Below, piece by piece: positions 49,666 through 58,031 of a stretch of DNA of 64,000 nucleotides. Where the stretch lies: contig CM016925.1 in the NCBI GenBank assembly GCA_006247105.1, positions 930,001-994,000 on the forward strand. Direction: 5' to 3'. The first letter of the stretch is position 1, and each line of letters begins with the position of its first letter. Origin of the DNA: Giardia muris (Eukaryota > Fornicata > Diplomonadida > Hexamitidae). The position numbers and the translations under genes were made by a program. Below the pieces are notes generated by a model, which was not told the origin of the DNA, ran no database searches, and worked only from the letters and a program-made list of their open reading frames with translations.

Positions 49666-51015
49666 ATGACGAACCAGAAGGGGACTTGGAAAAAGAAAAT
49701 CTGGAAAATGATACAATCCTTCGGTCAAATCCTTCTTGCCACGTTTGAGGGGACCTTCCCAGTCCTGGTCCTCCTTCTCTTAGGCATGTTAATGACGTGG
49801 CCAAAGATCCTGCTGCCCGCGGACTTTCGAAAGCTATCGGCACTAGTGTTTCGCTGGACCTTCCCAATAGCCACCGTCTATCTCCTAGGGCGGATAGAAA
49901 TGACCGCCGACGAGGGGAAGATCCTTGGAGCGTTCTTCGGTATGATCGTCATCGACTTTGTTATCTGTCTTTGCATAGCGCCACTGATGGATCGGAATAA
50001 GCGGAATTTCCTCGCGGCCACGGTGAGCATGTGGTGCGGGACAACCCTGACGAACTGTGTGGCCGTTGGCCAGCCGATCATCGAATCCATATTCGATGCG
50101 GAGGATGCAAAGAAGTACTGCTACCTCCACATCCTTCCTTGGGGTGTATGCCTCATCTTTTATCACTTCATGTACGAATTGTGGGTCGCCTTGACGGCGG
50201 CAGACAATGAGGAGGCTGCGGAGGCGGCCACATCTGCTATCCCAATGGAACCCGTGACGCAACCTATTGGTGATGGGACATCTAATGCCATAGCCCTTGC
50301 TTCAGAACGAGGGATGTCCACCGCTCTAACGGTTGAACATGCTCTGAATCCCAGCTCCAAGACTACACAGGGATTCGTCAATGAGCAAGTATCGAATGCA
50401 AGTGCGTCAGACACCAAGAATAGCACTAGGAAATCCAAGATTCCGTACGGAAAGATCATATGCGCGTCGGCAATCAAAACCATGAAGGTTCCCTTAATCA
50501 TCGGTGTTCTTGTTGGTCTGGTTTATATGGGTATCGCTACAGCCGTTCCAAAGATGCGAACCCCTCCCAAGTTTATCCTGAACTTCTTCACGCTTATTGG
50601 GAGCATCACCACTCCAGTCGCAAATGTCATGATGGGTCTCTACACGATGTTCAAGATTTACGAGATTAGGGACGAGCACCACGCCGCGAGGGATAACGGA
50701 GAGCTCTCCGCGTTCAACAAGCATATCTGGCTGGAGATCATGCGCTTTTCCGTGATGACTCTTCTTCGCCAGCTTATCACCCCAGTGATCATGATGTTCC
50801 TCATGCACGCGATGAAGCTCGATGCGAAGACCATCGTGATCAACACGATCACCGCCGCCACTCCCACGGGAATCCTCTGCTTCGTCCTCAGTGATTACTA
50901 TAAGTACGGGGGCGTGAATACGTGGATGGCGGCCGTCTTCCAGATGGTGACGATGCTCATCGTCGTCCCCACCATGTACTACATCTGCGTCGCGTACGCT
51001 GGAGAATACGAGTGA
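49666..51015 (+). CDS. Auxin-efflux-carrier (AEC) family membrane transporter
   Basis: A 449-residue protein with ~9-10 membrane spans: five in the N-terminal half (~20-175), a hydrophilic cytosolic loop of ~85 residues (180-265) and about five in the C-terminal half (~270-445). Family-like elements are the N-terminal 'LLLLGMLMTWPKILLPADFR', 'LSALVFRWTFPIATVYLLGRI', and in the second half 'NTITAATPTGILCFVLSDYYK', like the AEC 'xAMPTAxxAFVLAxxY'. AEC proteins export organic anions or hormones. In a diplomonad the substrate is unknown. It follows the coiled-coil gene by 21 bases, with no A-rich initiator. Confidence 0.7.
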   Translation: MTNQKGTWKKKIWKMIQSFGQILLATFEGTFPVLVLLLLGMLMTWPKILLPADFRKLSALVFRWTFPIATVYLLGRIEMTADEGKILGAFFGMIVIDFVICLCIAPLMDRNKRNFLAATVSMWCGTTLTNCVAVGQPIIESIFDAEDAKKYCYLHILPWGVCLIFYHFMYELWVALTAADNEEAAEAATSAIPMEPVTQPIGDGTSNAIALASERGMSTALTVEHALNPSSKTTQGFVNEQVSNASASDTKNSTRKSKIPYGKIICASAIKTMKVPLIIGVLVGLVYMGIATAVPKMRTPPKFILNFFTLIGSITTPVANVMMGLYTMFKIYEIRDEHHAARDNGELSAFNKHIWLEIMRFSVMTLLRQLITPVIMMFLMHAMKLDAKTIVINTITAATPTGILCFVLSDYYKYGGVNTWMAAVFQMVTMLIVVPTMYYICVAYAGEYE

Positions 51016-51042
51016 CCCCGGTGGGTTGTGCGTAAGCGTCGC

Positions 51043-51048
51043 AGTAAA
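51043..51048 (+). terminator. Poly(A) signal AGTAAA after the transporter gene
   Basis: AGTAAA lies 28 bases after the stop codon, in a 49-base convergent gap. It fits AGTRAA. Confidence 0.5.
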
Positions 51049-51064
51049 ACTAGCCCAGGCCGCC

Positions 51065-54000
51065 CTACACGGAGCAGAGGTCCAGAAGCAGGGTTGTGAG
51101 CTCGCCGGGGCTTGCGTTCACACTCTGTGCGACCGCCACCTGCTGTTTGTTATCCAAGGACGAGAAGGTCGAAAGGACGTCAACGTCAACGATGCGGATG
51201 TCGGACTTCCCCGCGAGGCGTTGGAGGTGTCCGATATCGAAGGGAGTGTCTGTGGTGCATTGGGTTGTTCGTAGGATGTTAAACATGCTGTCCTGAAAGC
51301 TAAGAAGAAGAGGACAGGTGCTGGACCGAAGGGTCACAATCCCCCCCGAGTCCGTCCCTAACACGAGCACGTTGTGCTGGTTACACTTGAGGCTCGTGAT
51401 GTTGTGGTGCATAGGATATGTACAGATGACGGACACGCCCGTGAGGCTCGTGCCATCGGCCTCCGTCGAGGTCGATTGTAGACTCGTCGCGGTCGAGCGG
51501 GTTAATAATTGGCTGACATTAATTCTTACTATATTGAGGCTATTTTCATGGGTAATGGCGACTAGGTATGCGACACCAGGGGCCCGAGCCAATAGGCCTG
51601 GTGGTAAGACTCCTACCAGCTTCACATCTGTACAAGCTCCATGATCCTCTCCATACAGAAGGGTCAGGTTTGGGGTATAAAGGGTGAGCATTCCGGCGTT
51701 GAGGACGCAAACGAGCAGCTCGTGCTCGTCATAGGGGACGTACATGATCGCGGTTACCACGTTCTGAAACGGGGTGTCTACGAGTGTCGAATGTGTGACG
51801 TGAAGAAGGTGAGTGATCGCGTTCTCTGGGAAGGTCTGTTCCACTTCACGCGGGGTAAGTGACTCAAGCAGGTCACCAATAGAGACGCTTCTTTTTAGCC
51901 CATCTTCTTGGTGTGGCTCCGTAGGGTCATTAGGGGCATTCTTAATATGGAAGATGATCGATCGACGCTCGCTTTCTAGAAGCTCCGGGTAGATCTTGGC
52001 ACATGTCGAGGCCATCGCGTGCCCCGCACCCTCGGTGGCACGCTTTGTATAGGATGTGATACTGATCGCCGAGTTTTTCTCTAGAAGCAAGAGAGGGACG
52101 GCTTCCATTATCTCCGTTTGTTCTGGTTTCGGCGAAGTAATGTTAGCAATACCGATACTGGTTGTGCTACTTCTTGAAGGACTCCTTGCTGAGGTTGAAG
52201 GCTCAAACCCCTTGGGGAGCGTTGAAGTTCGATGAATATGTAATTTCCAGACGGTTCCACCAATGCCACACAGTAGTGTGGTGCATGGGGACCCACGCCC
52301 TTCAGCGAGTGTAATCACTTGGCAGACCCCTGGGAGAGGATATGTTCCAACACACTGGTAATGTAAGCTTGGATGGATGTACCAGAAGCTTAGCCGTGGA
52401 TGGGCTTCGACTGGGCCTGCGTCTTCCGGTTCATAAGGGATACAACCCCTTGACCCATTGGTATCATGTACACGTGCCACGTCAATGCATGAAAAGAGCG
52501 ACGCGACAAGATATATGTCTCCGTCGAGCTCGAAGACCTTGAAGTCCGTGCACACAACACCGTTCTCAAACGCAATGCGGTTGGTGACTGAGAAGCTTTG
52601 AGAACGGATTAGTAAGATACGGGACTGTCCCAGGTACTGTTCCGTGTGGAGGGCAAAATGGAAGAGCTTCCGATGTAGATCTCCATGCTCGAGTTGAATT
52701 GGTGTCTTACGGAAGAGATAATGCGAAGTGGCAACGTCAAGGGCGAGAGATGGGATCAGGAGTGAAAGGTACCAGGCCATACGGCTATCGTGCGTCTGGA
52801 CTGTTTGCATAGACATCAGGGTGCTCTCACCCTCGAACACTTGCTGTGATGAGATACTAATCGCCGAGCTTGTACGGCTTAGCTCCTGTGGTGACTGTTG
52901 TAACTCTCCAAGGGTCGTTGATAAGAAGCCATTCTTCTCGAAGCGCTCCCCAGACTCCAAGGGCTTGTATAATAAGGAGAAAAATATGAACGGAATCATA
53001 ATCGGCTGCGAGCAACGCGAATGGATAGGAGACCCGAAGACGGTCGCTCGGACCGTCTCCTTGCACATCTCAAGCTTCCTAGGCTCCTGGCACTCAATCA
53101 TGAGCTGTTCAGTTAACCTTCGCTGGAGATGAAGTGGAAGTGGACTGATCAGCAATGAAGTTAGTCTTGGGCGAGAAACCATTGGAGAGCACATTAAGAA
53201 ATAAGAGACCCAGTACTCATCGGGTGCTGGGTGCGTCTTGACTTGCTCCTTAAGGCGACAATGGAATATTCGAGAGCCGCGGGCGACAAACTCTCGACGT
53301 TCGTCGGCTACGGGGTAGAGCTGGAGCGCCTTGGTTCTCTCATAGTTACAAAGGTTATCGCATAGGATTGGTTTGAACGTCGTGATCTTGACGTTGGTTG
53401 CATCAGTAAGACTGAATGGAAGAACCCAGAGGCAACCACCAACGGTTGAGAAAATGAGAAGGGAGTTTCCTTCGACTCCTATAAGGGCCAAAAGGGAGCG
53501 TGGCGCGTTAGGGGTCTCGATACATGCTAACTCTGTGACACCCTTATGGTCGGATAATACCTCCGACACGTGATAAACCCGAAGAAAGCCATCCAAAGAC
53601 CCCACGAAGAGTAGGACGACGCGTTCCTTCCCAATATCGGCCGTAGTGAAGTGAAGAGAGCATGTCAGATTGGGGAGGATGACCTGTAATGGCACATCAA
53701 ATGTCTTTTTCTTCCGAAGGCCGCTGGTAGGAGGGACAAAGAAGCGGTACAGCTCTAGGTGACGATCTCGTCGTGCCACTGCCAACAAATTACCGTGCAT
53801 CGCAACCTTAATAATGATCGCCTCGGATACTAATACAGGTGTTGCATTGAGGAGGATAGCGTTTCTAGAGACCTGAATGCACGAAGGACTTGTCTCTTGT
53901 GCCACCTCATTCGTCGCATAGCTCGGCAACTGGATGGAAGTGAGAGTAAGGATGGCTCCATATTCCTCCTTGAGGGAGATGACAAGAGACGGTATGTCCT

Positions 54001-55747
54001 TAACGCTGACGGGTTCGAGAAAGAAGGATCCACAAACATTGCCCAGCTTCTCCATCATGGGGGCGACCCTGACGTGGAAGGCGTGTAGGCTTGGACTCGA
54101 AAAGCTAAGAAGGGCATAAATGTTCTGCGTTATGGGACACTCATATGAGATCAGTCTGATGATTTTCGAGTAATTGAGATGCATCTCTGCTAACTTCTTC
54201 AGATGCAATCCTCGCTCGAATATGACAACACTTCCATCTCTTCCATGCGAAGAGGCGGTCATTACGACTCCGTTCGAGTACTCGACGATGTCCTGGACGG
54301 CTCCGATTCCATGGATCACTTCTCCATGGATAAGGGTGAGCTCACAGCTCTTGGGGCCATTGACCGTTCTTAAGCCCAAGAGAACGCTATCGAGGGTCTG
54401 GCTACCAAGGAAGACAAGTGCTCCTTCGTTCACGCGCACGATCGCTATGTGGAGTGCCGTCGGCAAGCGGAAGGCCTGAAGAGAATCGGGCTGGTGTGGC
54501 CATTCATATATCATCAAATGAAAGAGTTTTGTGCCTGTTTGACTCTCAGGGTTCTTCAAGTACTTCTGAGGAGCATCGTTGTTGAAAAGGACCTTTTCGA
54601 GTGCTTGAACATCGATAGAGACGAGGAGAACGTTACCGTCATCAAACGTTACGAGAAACTTATTTGTATCGGGGATCTGAGCAGCAGCCATGGGTTTCGA
54701 CTGGGTGGGAAGGGCACGGGCCGGATCCTGACACTCTGCCGCGCTGAGGGGAATACTGTACACACACTTGAGATTAATAACCAACATAACTGCCTCATAG
54801 GTCACTATTAAGAGGGGAAAGAGTAACTCACGATCGAAGGAGGTGGCCGGCCGATGGAACCGGACTGGGCATGCAATGTAACAGATGGGAGTATCTCTGA
54901 TGATAAAGGGGCCATCAAGGAAACGGAAACCTGCCGGGTGGAAGCAGACCCGACCCTTCCCCTCTGAATCAAGAGAGTTATATGAGATGGCATCCTTTCC
55001 TAGTGGTTCAAGGACTGGACCACGAGCCAATTCGAAGGTGTGAATGTCCATATATCCACAGACGGCAAGAACTGGTAACATTTTCGCACCAGAACGTTCA
55101 TGCCAACAGGGAGTATCCAGAAAGTGCATATATTGAATATCAACAATAGCTGAGGTTTCAGGTGAACGCTGTGGCAAAGCGACATGGCAATGTACCATTT
55201 GTTCTCCCGTATCCTCGTCGGGTCCAAGTAATTCGTTCGATATATAGAACATGACGAGCTGCAAGTAGACAGGCGATGAGTCCCGATAGGAAAAGCAAAT
55301 CAGAGCACTTTTCTGGGGCTCAACTTCTGCCGCAGCAATCGCACTGATATACTTCTTGTGGATTGGTTGGGCCACTTTCCCCTCTACCGAGAGAACAAGG
55401 GCGAGATTAAAGCTTAGCAGCTCGACACTTTGGAGTGATGTGGTCACCCCATAGAACCCAATGAGTTTGACGATCAATGGACTAGTTACGATCAGAATGA
55501 GATCCTGTGCAAAGGTTTGGCCCCCAAAGCGGATGGCCGGAACCCTACAAGCCTGGTCGACGGGAACTAGCATGTCCAACGAGAAGATTGGTGTTACGGT
55601 TGGAGATGCCGAGAATATCTGTATCCGACTCGTCTGAACGACGGCGAACTCATCCGCCTCGGCATTAGCTGAGAAACGGCCACGGAAGGCGGAGACTACC
55701 GCACCCGGGACGAGTTCGGTGGCAAGCGTTAAGAGTGTGGGTGACAT
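51065..55747 (-). CDS. DDB1/CPSF160/SF3B3-family beta-propeller protein, 1560 residues
   Basis: A 1560-residue protein of beta-propeller character throughout, with repeating short strands such as 'RFLDGPFIIRDTPICYIACP'. The C-terminus 'RIVDVDVLSTFSSLDNKQQV' followed by 'AVAQSVNASPGELTTLLLDL' matches the CPSF_A end of this family (VIDGDLxxxFxxL...IxxxLxxTxxEIxxxLxxL). DDB1 serves CUL4 ligases, CPSF160 serves 3' end cleavage, and SF3B3 serves the U2 snRNP; SF3B3 has a similar end, but I cannot choose. It is longer than all three (1140-1440). I start at 55747 because the ATG there follows ggagaaaagtaaa; the frame extends upstream only through a GTG. Confidence 0.75.
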   Translation of the reverse strand: MSPTLLTLATELVPGAVVSAFRGRFSANAEADEFAVVQTSRIQIFSASPTVTPIFSLDMLVPVDQACRVPAIRFGGQTFAQDLILIVTSPLIVKLIGFYGVTTSLQSVELLSFNLALVLSVEGKVAQPIHKKYISAIAAAEVEPQKSALICFSYRDSSPVYLQLVMFYISNELLGPDEDTGEQMVHCHVALPQRSPETSAIVDIQYMHFLDTPCWHERSGAKMLPVLAVCGYMDIHTFELARGPVLEPLGKDAISYNSLDSEGKGRVCFHPAGFRFLDGPFIIRDTPICYIACPVRFHRPATSFDRELLFPLLIVTYEAVMLVINLKCVYSIPLSAAECQDPARALPTQSKPMAAAQIPDTNKFLVTFDDGNVLLVSIDVQALEKVLFNNDAPQKYLKNPESQTGTKLFHLMIYEWPHQPDSLQAFRLPTALHIAIVRVNEGALVFLGSQTLDSVLLGLRTVNGPKSCELTLIHGEVIHGIGAVQDIVEYSNGVVMTASSHGRDGSVVIFERGLHLKKLAEMHLNYSKIIRLISYECPITQNIYALLSFSSPSLHAFHVRVAPMMEKLGNVCGSFFLEPVSVKDIPSLVISLKEEYGAILTLTSIQLPSYATNEVAQETSPSCIQVSRNAILLNATPVLVSEAIIIKVAMHGNLLAVARRDRHLELYRFFVPPTSGLRKKKTFDVPLQVILPNLTCSLHFTTADIGKERVVLLFVGSLDGFLRVYHVSEVLSDHKGVTELACIETPNAPRSLLALIGVEGNSLLIFSTVGGCLWVLPFSLTDATNVKITTFKPILCDNLCNYERTKALQLYPVADERREFVARGSRIFHCRLKEQVKTHPAPDEYWVSYFLMCSPMVSRPRLTSLLISPLPLHLQRRLTEQLMIECQEPRKLEMCKETVRATVFGSPIHSRCSQPIMIPFIFFSLLYKPLESGERFEKNGFLSTTLGELQQSPQELSRTSSAISISSQQVFEGESTLMSMQTVQTHDSRMAWYLSLLIPSLALDVATSHYLFRKTPIQLEHGDLHRKLFHFALHTEQYLGQSRILLIRSQSFSVTNRIAFENGVVCTDFKVFELDGDIYLVASLFSCIDVARVHDTNGSRGCIPYEPEDAGPVEAHPRLSFWYIHPSLHYQCVGTYPLPGVCQVITLAEGRGSPCTTLLCGIGGTVWKLHIHRTSTLPKGFEPSTSARSPSRSSTTSIGIANITSPKPEQTEIMEAVPLLLLEKNSAISITSYTKRATEGAGHAMASTCAKIYPELLESERRSIIFHIKNAPNDPTEPHQEDGLKRSVSIGDLLESLTPREVEQTFPENAITHLLHVTHSTLVDTPFQNVVTAIMYVPYDEHELLVCVLNAGMLTLYTPNLTLLYGEDHGACTDVKLVGVLPPGLLARAPGVAYLVAITHENSLNIVRINVSQLLTRSTATSLQSTSTEADGTSLTGVSVICTYPMHHNITSLKCNQHNVLVLGTDSGGIVTLRSSTCPLLLSFQDSMFNILRTTQCTTDTPFDIGHLQRLAGKSDIRIVDVDVLSTFSSLDNKQQVAVAQSVNASPGELTTLLLDLCSV

Positions 55748-55840
55748 TTTACTTTTCTCCCCCATGTATGGAGGAGAGAGCGACGGCCCTATGGACCTCA
55801 TAGACGATGGTCCGTAGTTCACGAGCACAAAAAGTTTCAC

Positions 55841-56416
55841 ATGGGCTTTGGCGACTGGTTCAGAAATGCCCTCGCATACCTTGGGCTATACCGTAAGAAG
55901 GCCACGATCGTCTTCCTGGGGTTGGATAACGCGGGGAAGTCGACCCTACTCGCGATGCTCAAGAACGCGTCGGCCACGACCGTCGCCCCAACTCAACATC
56001 CTACGTCTCAAGAGCTTGTCATGGGAACCGTGAAGTTCAAGACCTTCGACCTTGGAGGCCACGAGGTCGCGCGTCAGCTTTGGCAGTCGTACGTGGCTAA
56101 CAGTAATGGGATCGTCTTCTTGATTGATGCAGCAGACCCTACCCGCTTTGAGGAGAGTCGTGTGACGCTCCAGGCGCTACTCAATAACAAGGACCTAGCG
56201 AAGGTGCCGATTCTCATCTTAGGGAACAAGGTGGACATCCCGACGGCCGTCTCTACAGAACAACTAATTCAAGCATTTCAATTACAGAACCTTATCACGG
56301 GGAAGAGTGCCCCAACGCTACGTGCCGACCAGCGCCCACTCGAGGTCTTCCCCTGTAGCGTGGTCAACCGTTTCGGCTATGCAGATGGCTTCAAATGGCT
56401 AACGAAGTACATATGA
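55841..56416 (+). CDS. SAR1: Small GTPase Sar1
   Basis: A 191-residue GTPase. G1 is GLDNAGKST, the switch region is TQHPTSQEL, G3 is DLGGHEVARQLW, and G4 is GNKVDIPTA. The N-terminal amphipathic helix (MGFGDWFRNALAYLGLYRKK) and the lack of an Arf-type Gly2 myristoylation motif followed by 'LGLYRKKATIVFLGLD' are the Sar1 signature. Sar1 starts COPII coat formation at the ER, controlling export. Nucleotide binding looks intact. It lies divergent from the propeller gene, with 93 bases between the ATGs if the propeller starts at 55747. Confidence 0.95.
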   Translation: MGFGDWFRNALAYLGLYRKKATIVFLGLDNAGKSTLLAMLKNASATTVAPTQHPTSQELVMGTVKFKTFDLGGHEVARQLWQSYVANSNGIVFLIDAADPTRFEESRVTLQALLNNKDLAKVPILILGNKVDIPTAVSTEQLIQAFQLQNLITGKSAPTLRADQRPLEVFPCSVVNRFGYADGFKWLTKYI

Positions 56417-56457
56417 GAATGTTCCTCCGAAGTTGTGTAAATCTCTATTAAGATTCA

Positions 56458-56859
56458 ATGGATAGTGATATCCTTCAGTTCTTGGAGATGAACCAGATCC
56501 AGTTGACAGATGACCCACAAGGCCGGATGATACTCAAGGCGCGACTGGATAGATTCCTCCATGCGATTGTTGGTCTTATCGGAAAGGATCTACGTACTTT
56601 ATACCCAAAGGAGCAACCCAGGAACTTAACAGCCGAGCACATTCTTACAGTCCTACCTCCTAATACAGCGCTTAGAACTATTGTTGAGAACCGCATTGAA
56701 CAGCTTCCACATCAACGAGAAGTTGAGATTAGAGAGGCGGTCCTTCATCTTAACTTCTCTCATGCCTCTGATGCGAATATTCACGAATGTGTCCCAGCCT
56801 TCCGGAACCTCTTTGACTATTATGATACCCTTCTTGATCAATCGAAGCATAGAGAATAA
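56458..56859 (+). CDS. Small helical protein, possible histone-fold
   Basis: A 133-residue protein. Residues ~27-75 give a helix-loop-helix pattern reminiscent of the histone fold: 'RLDRFLHAIVGLIGKDLRTL' as the long helix 2, 'NLTAEHILTVL' as loop 2 plus helix 3 (compare RIIPRHLQLAI in H2A). It is followed by another helix and a charged tail. A role as a TAF, NF-Y, CENP-S/X or chromatin-remodelling histone-fold partner is possible, but this is a weak pattern match. It is the first of three same-strand genes with HMG-CoA reductase only 2 bases behind. Confidence 0.5.
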   Translation: MDSDILQFLEMNQIQLTDDPQGRMILKARLDRFLHAIVGLIGKDLRTLYPKEQPRNLTAEHILTVLPPNTALRTIVENRIEQLPHQREVEIREAVLHLNFSHASDANIHECVPAFRNLFDYYDTLLDQSKHRE

Positions 56860-56861
56860 AG

Positions 56862-58031
56862 ATGAGAAGTTGTACTTCCTCACGGGAAAGACTTGAATGG
56901 CTTGGTTCACGTCTAAGTCCTCAAGCGCTTAAGGCCATCCTCTCCTCAAATTCGGATACTCTCATGACTCAGGTCGACGCCCTTAGTGAGAACGTCATTG
57001 GGCTTTGTGTATTACCCCTTTCAGTGGTCCCAGATGTCCTTGTAGATGGTGAACATATTTGTATCCCAATGTCAACGGAAGAACCCTCAGTCGTTGCGGC
57101 CTGTGCTCATGCGGCAAAGATCTATGGTCTAGGGAATGGAATAACCACAAAAGCACCACCTATTTCTTACATGGTTGGCCAATTGATCTTCCACAAGCCT
57201 CAGGACTTACTATTGAAGCCGTTAGATCTGGAAACTCTTCGACTCACCATTTTGAAGGTTGCTAGTACCTCCATTCCATCAATGCTTACTCGTGGAAATG
57301 GACTTGTATTCGTACGCATGAATACGCATGATACTTGTTATATCATTGAGATTGGTTTAGACTGTGTCGACGCAATGGGTGCAAACGTGATGAATACCCT
57401 TCTAGAGGCTATAAAGCCTTTCATTCTAGAGTTAGTAGATAATCGACTTGAATTCCTGGCAGCGATTGTATCAAATACCGGCGAAGGTCGAGTTTATCAG
57501 GCAATAGGAGTTCTTACTGCTGACGAATACTCTAAAGTTAAGAACGTCTCAATAGATCAAGCTCGTAACACTCTACGACGTATAGCTCTTCTCTCTTTGG
57601 TTGCCACCGTCGATGTCAATAGACGCATCACACATAATAAAGGAATACTCAATGGTCTTGATGCTGTTGCTCGTGCTTGTGGTCAAGATACTCGTGCCAT
57701 TGCTGTCGCAAATTGTAATGATGTTCCTCTCGTACAGCATACCTTTGATGAAGACACCTTCACTCTTCATAGTGTGGCGACAATTGCCACGCCCGTAGGA
57801 ACCGTTGGTGGGTCATGCATATATGCTCCAGGCTTATTGATCCTTGAAAGATCTGGTTCCATCTCTGCAAATAAGTTTAGTCGTGTCTTAGCAGCGGTTG
57901 CACTCCTTCAAAACTTCGCCGCACTTCGAGCTCTAGTTTCAGAAGGAATTCAACGCGGTCACATGGCATTACATCGCCGTAAGAATATTGCAACTTCATC
58001 TGGCTTTACAGATGCAGTCCTCGACGATTGA
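56862..58031 (+). CDS. HMG-CoA reductase, class II (bacterial-type)
   Basis: A 389-residue enzyme of the mevalonate pathway, reducing HMG-CoA to mevalonate. Motifs: ENVIG (Glu43), DAMGANVMN, NTGEGRVYQA, HNKGILNGLDAV (Lys260), GQDTRAI (Asp276) and a C-terminal GHMALHRRKN (His367/371). These correspond to the four catalytic residues of the class II enzyme (Pseudomonas mevalonii type). There is no N-terminal membrane anchor, unlike animal and fungal class I enzymes. Class II reductases in Giardia are known and thought to come from bacteria by lateral transfer. The start is 2 bases after the histone-fold-like gene's stop. Its last 36 bases overlap the end of the convergent topoisomerase gene. Confidence 0.92.
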   Translation: MRSCTSSRERLEWLGSRLSPQALKAILSSNSDTLMTQVDALSENVIGLCVLPLSVVPDVLVDGEHICIPMSTEEPSVVAACAHAAKIYGLGNGITTKAPPISYMVGQLIFHKPQDLLLKPLDLETLRLTILKVASTSIPSMLTRGNGLVFVRMNTHDTCYIIEIGLDCVDAMGANVMNTLLEAIKPFILELVDNRLEFLAAIVSNTGEGRVYQAIGVLTADEYSKVKNVSIDQARNTLRRIALLSLVATVDVNRRITHNKGILNGLDAVARACGQDTRAIAVANCNDVPLVQHTFDEDTFTLHSVATIATPVGTVGGSCIYAPGLLILERSGSISANKFSRVLAAVALLQNFAALRALVSEGIQRGHMALHRRKNIATSSGFTDAVLDD

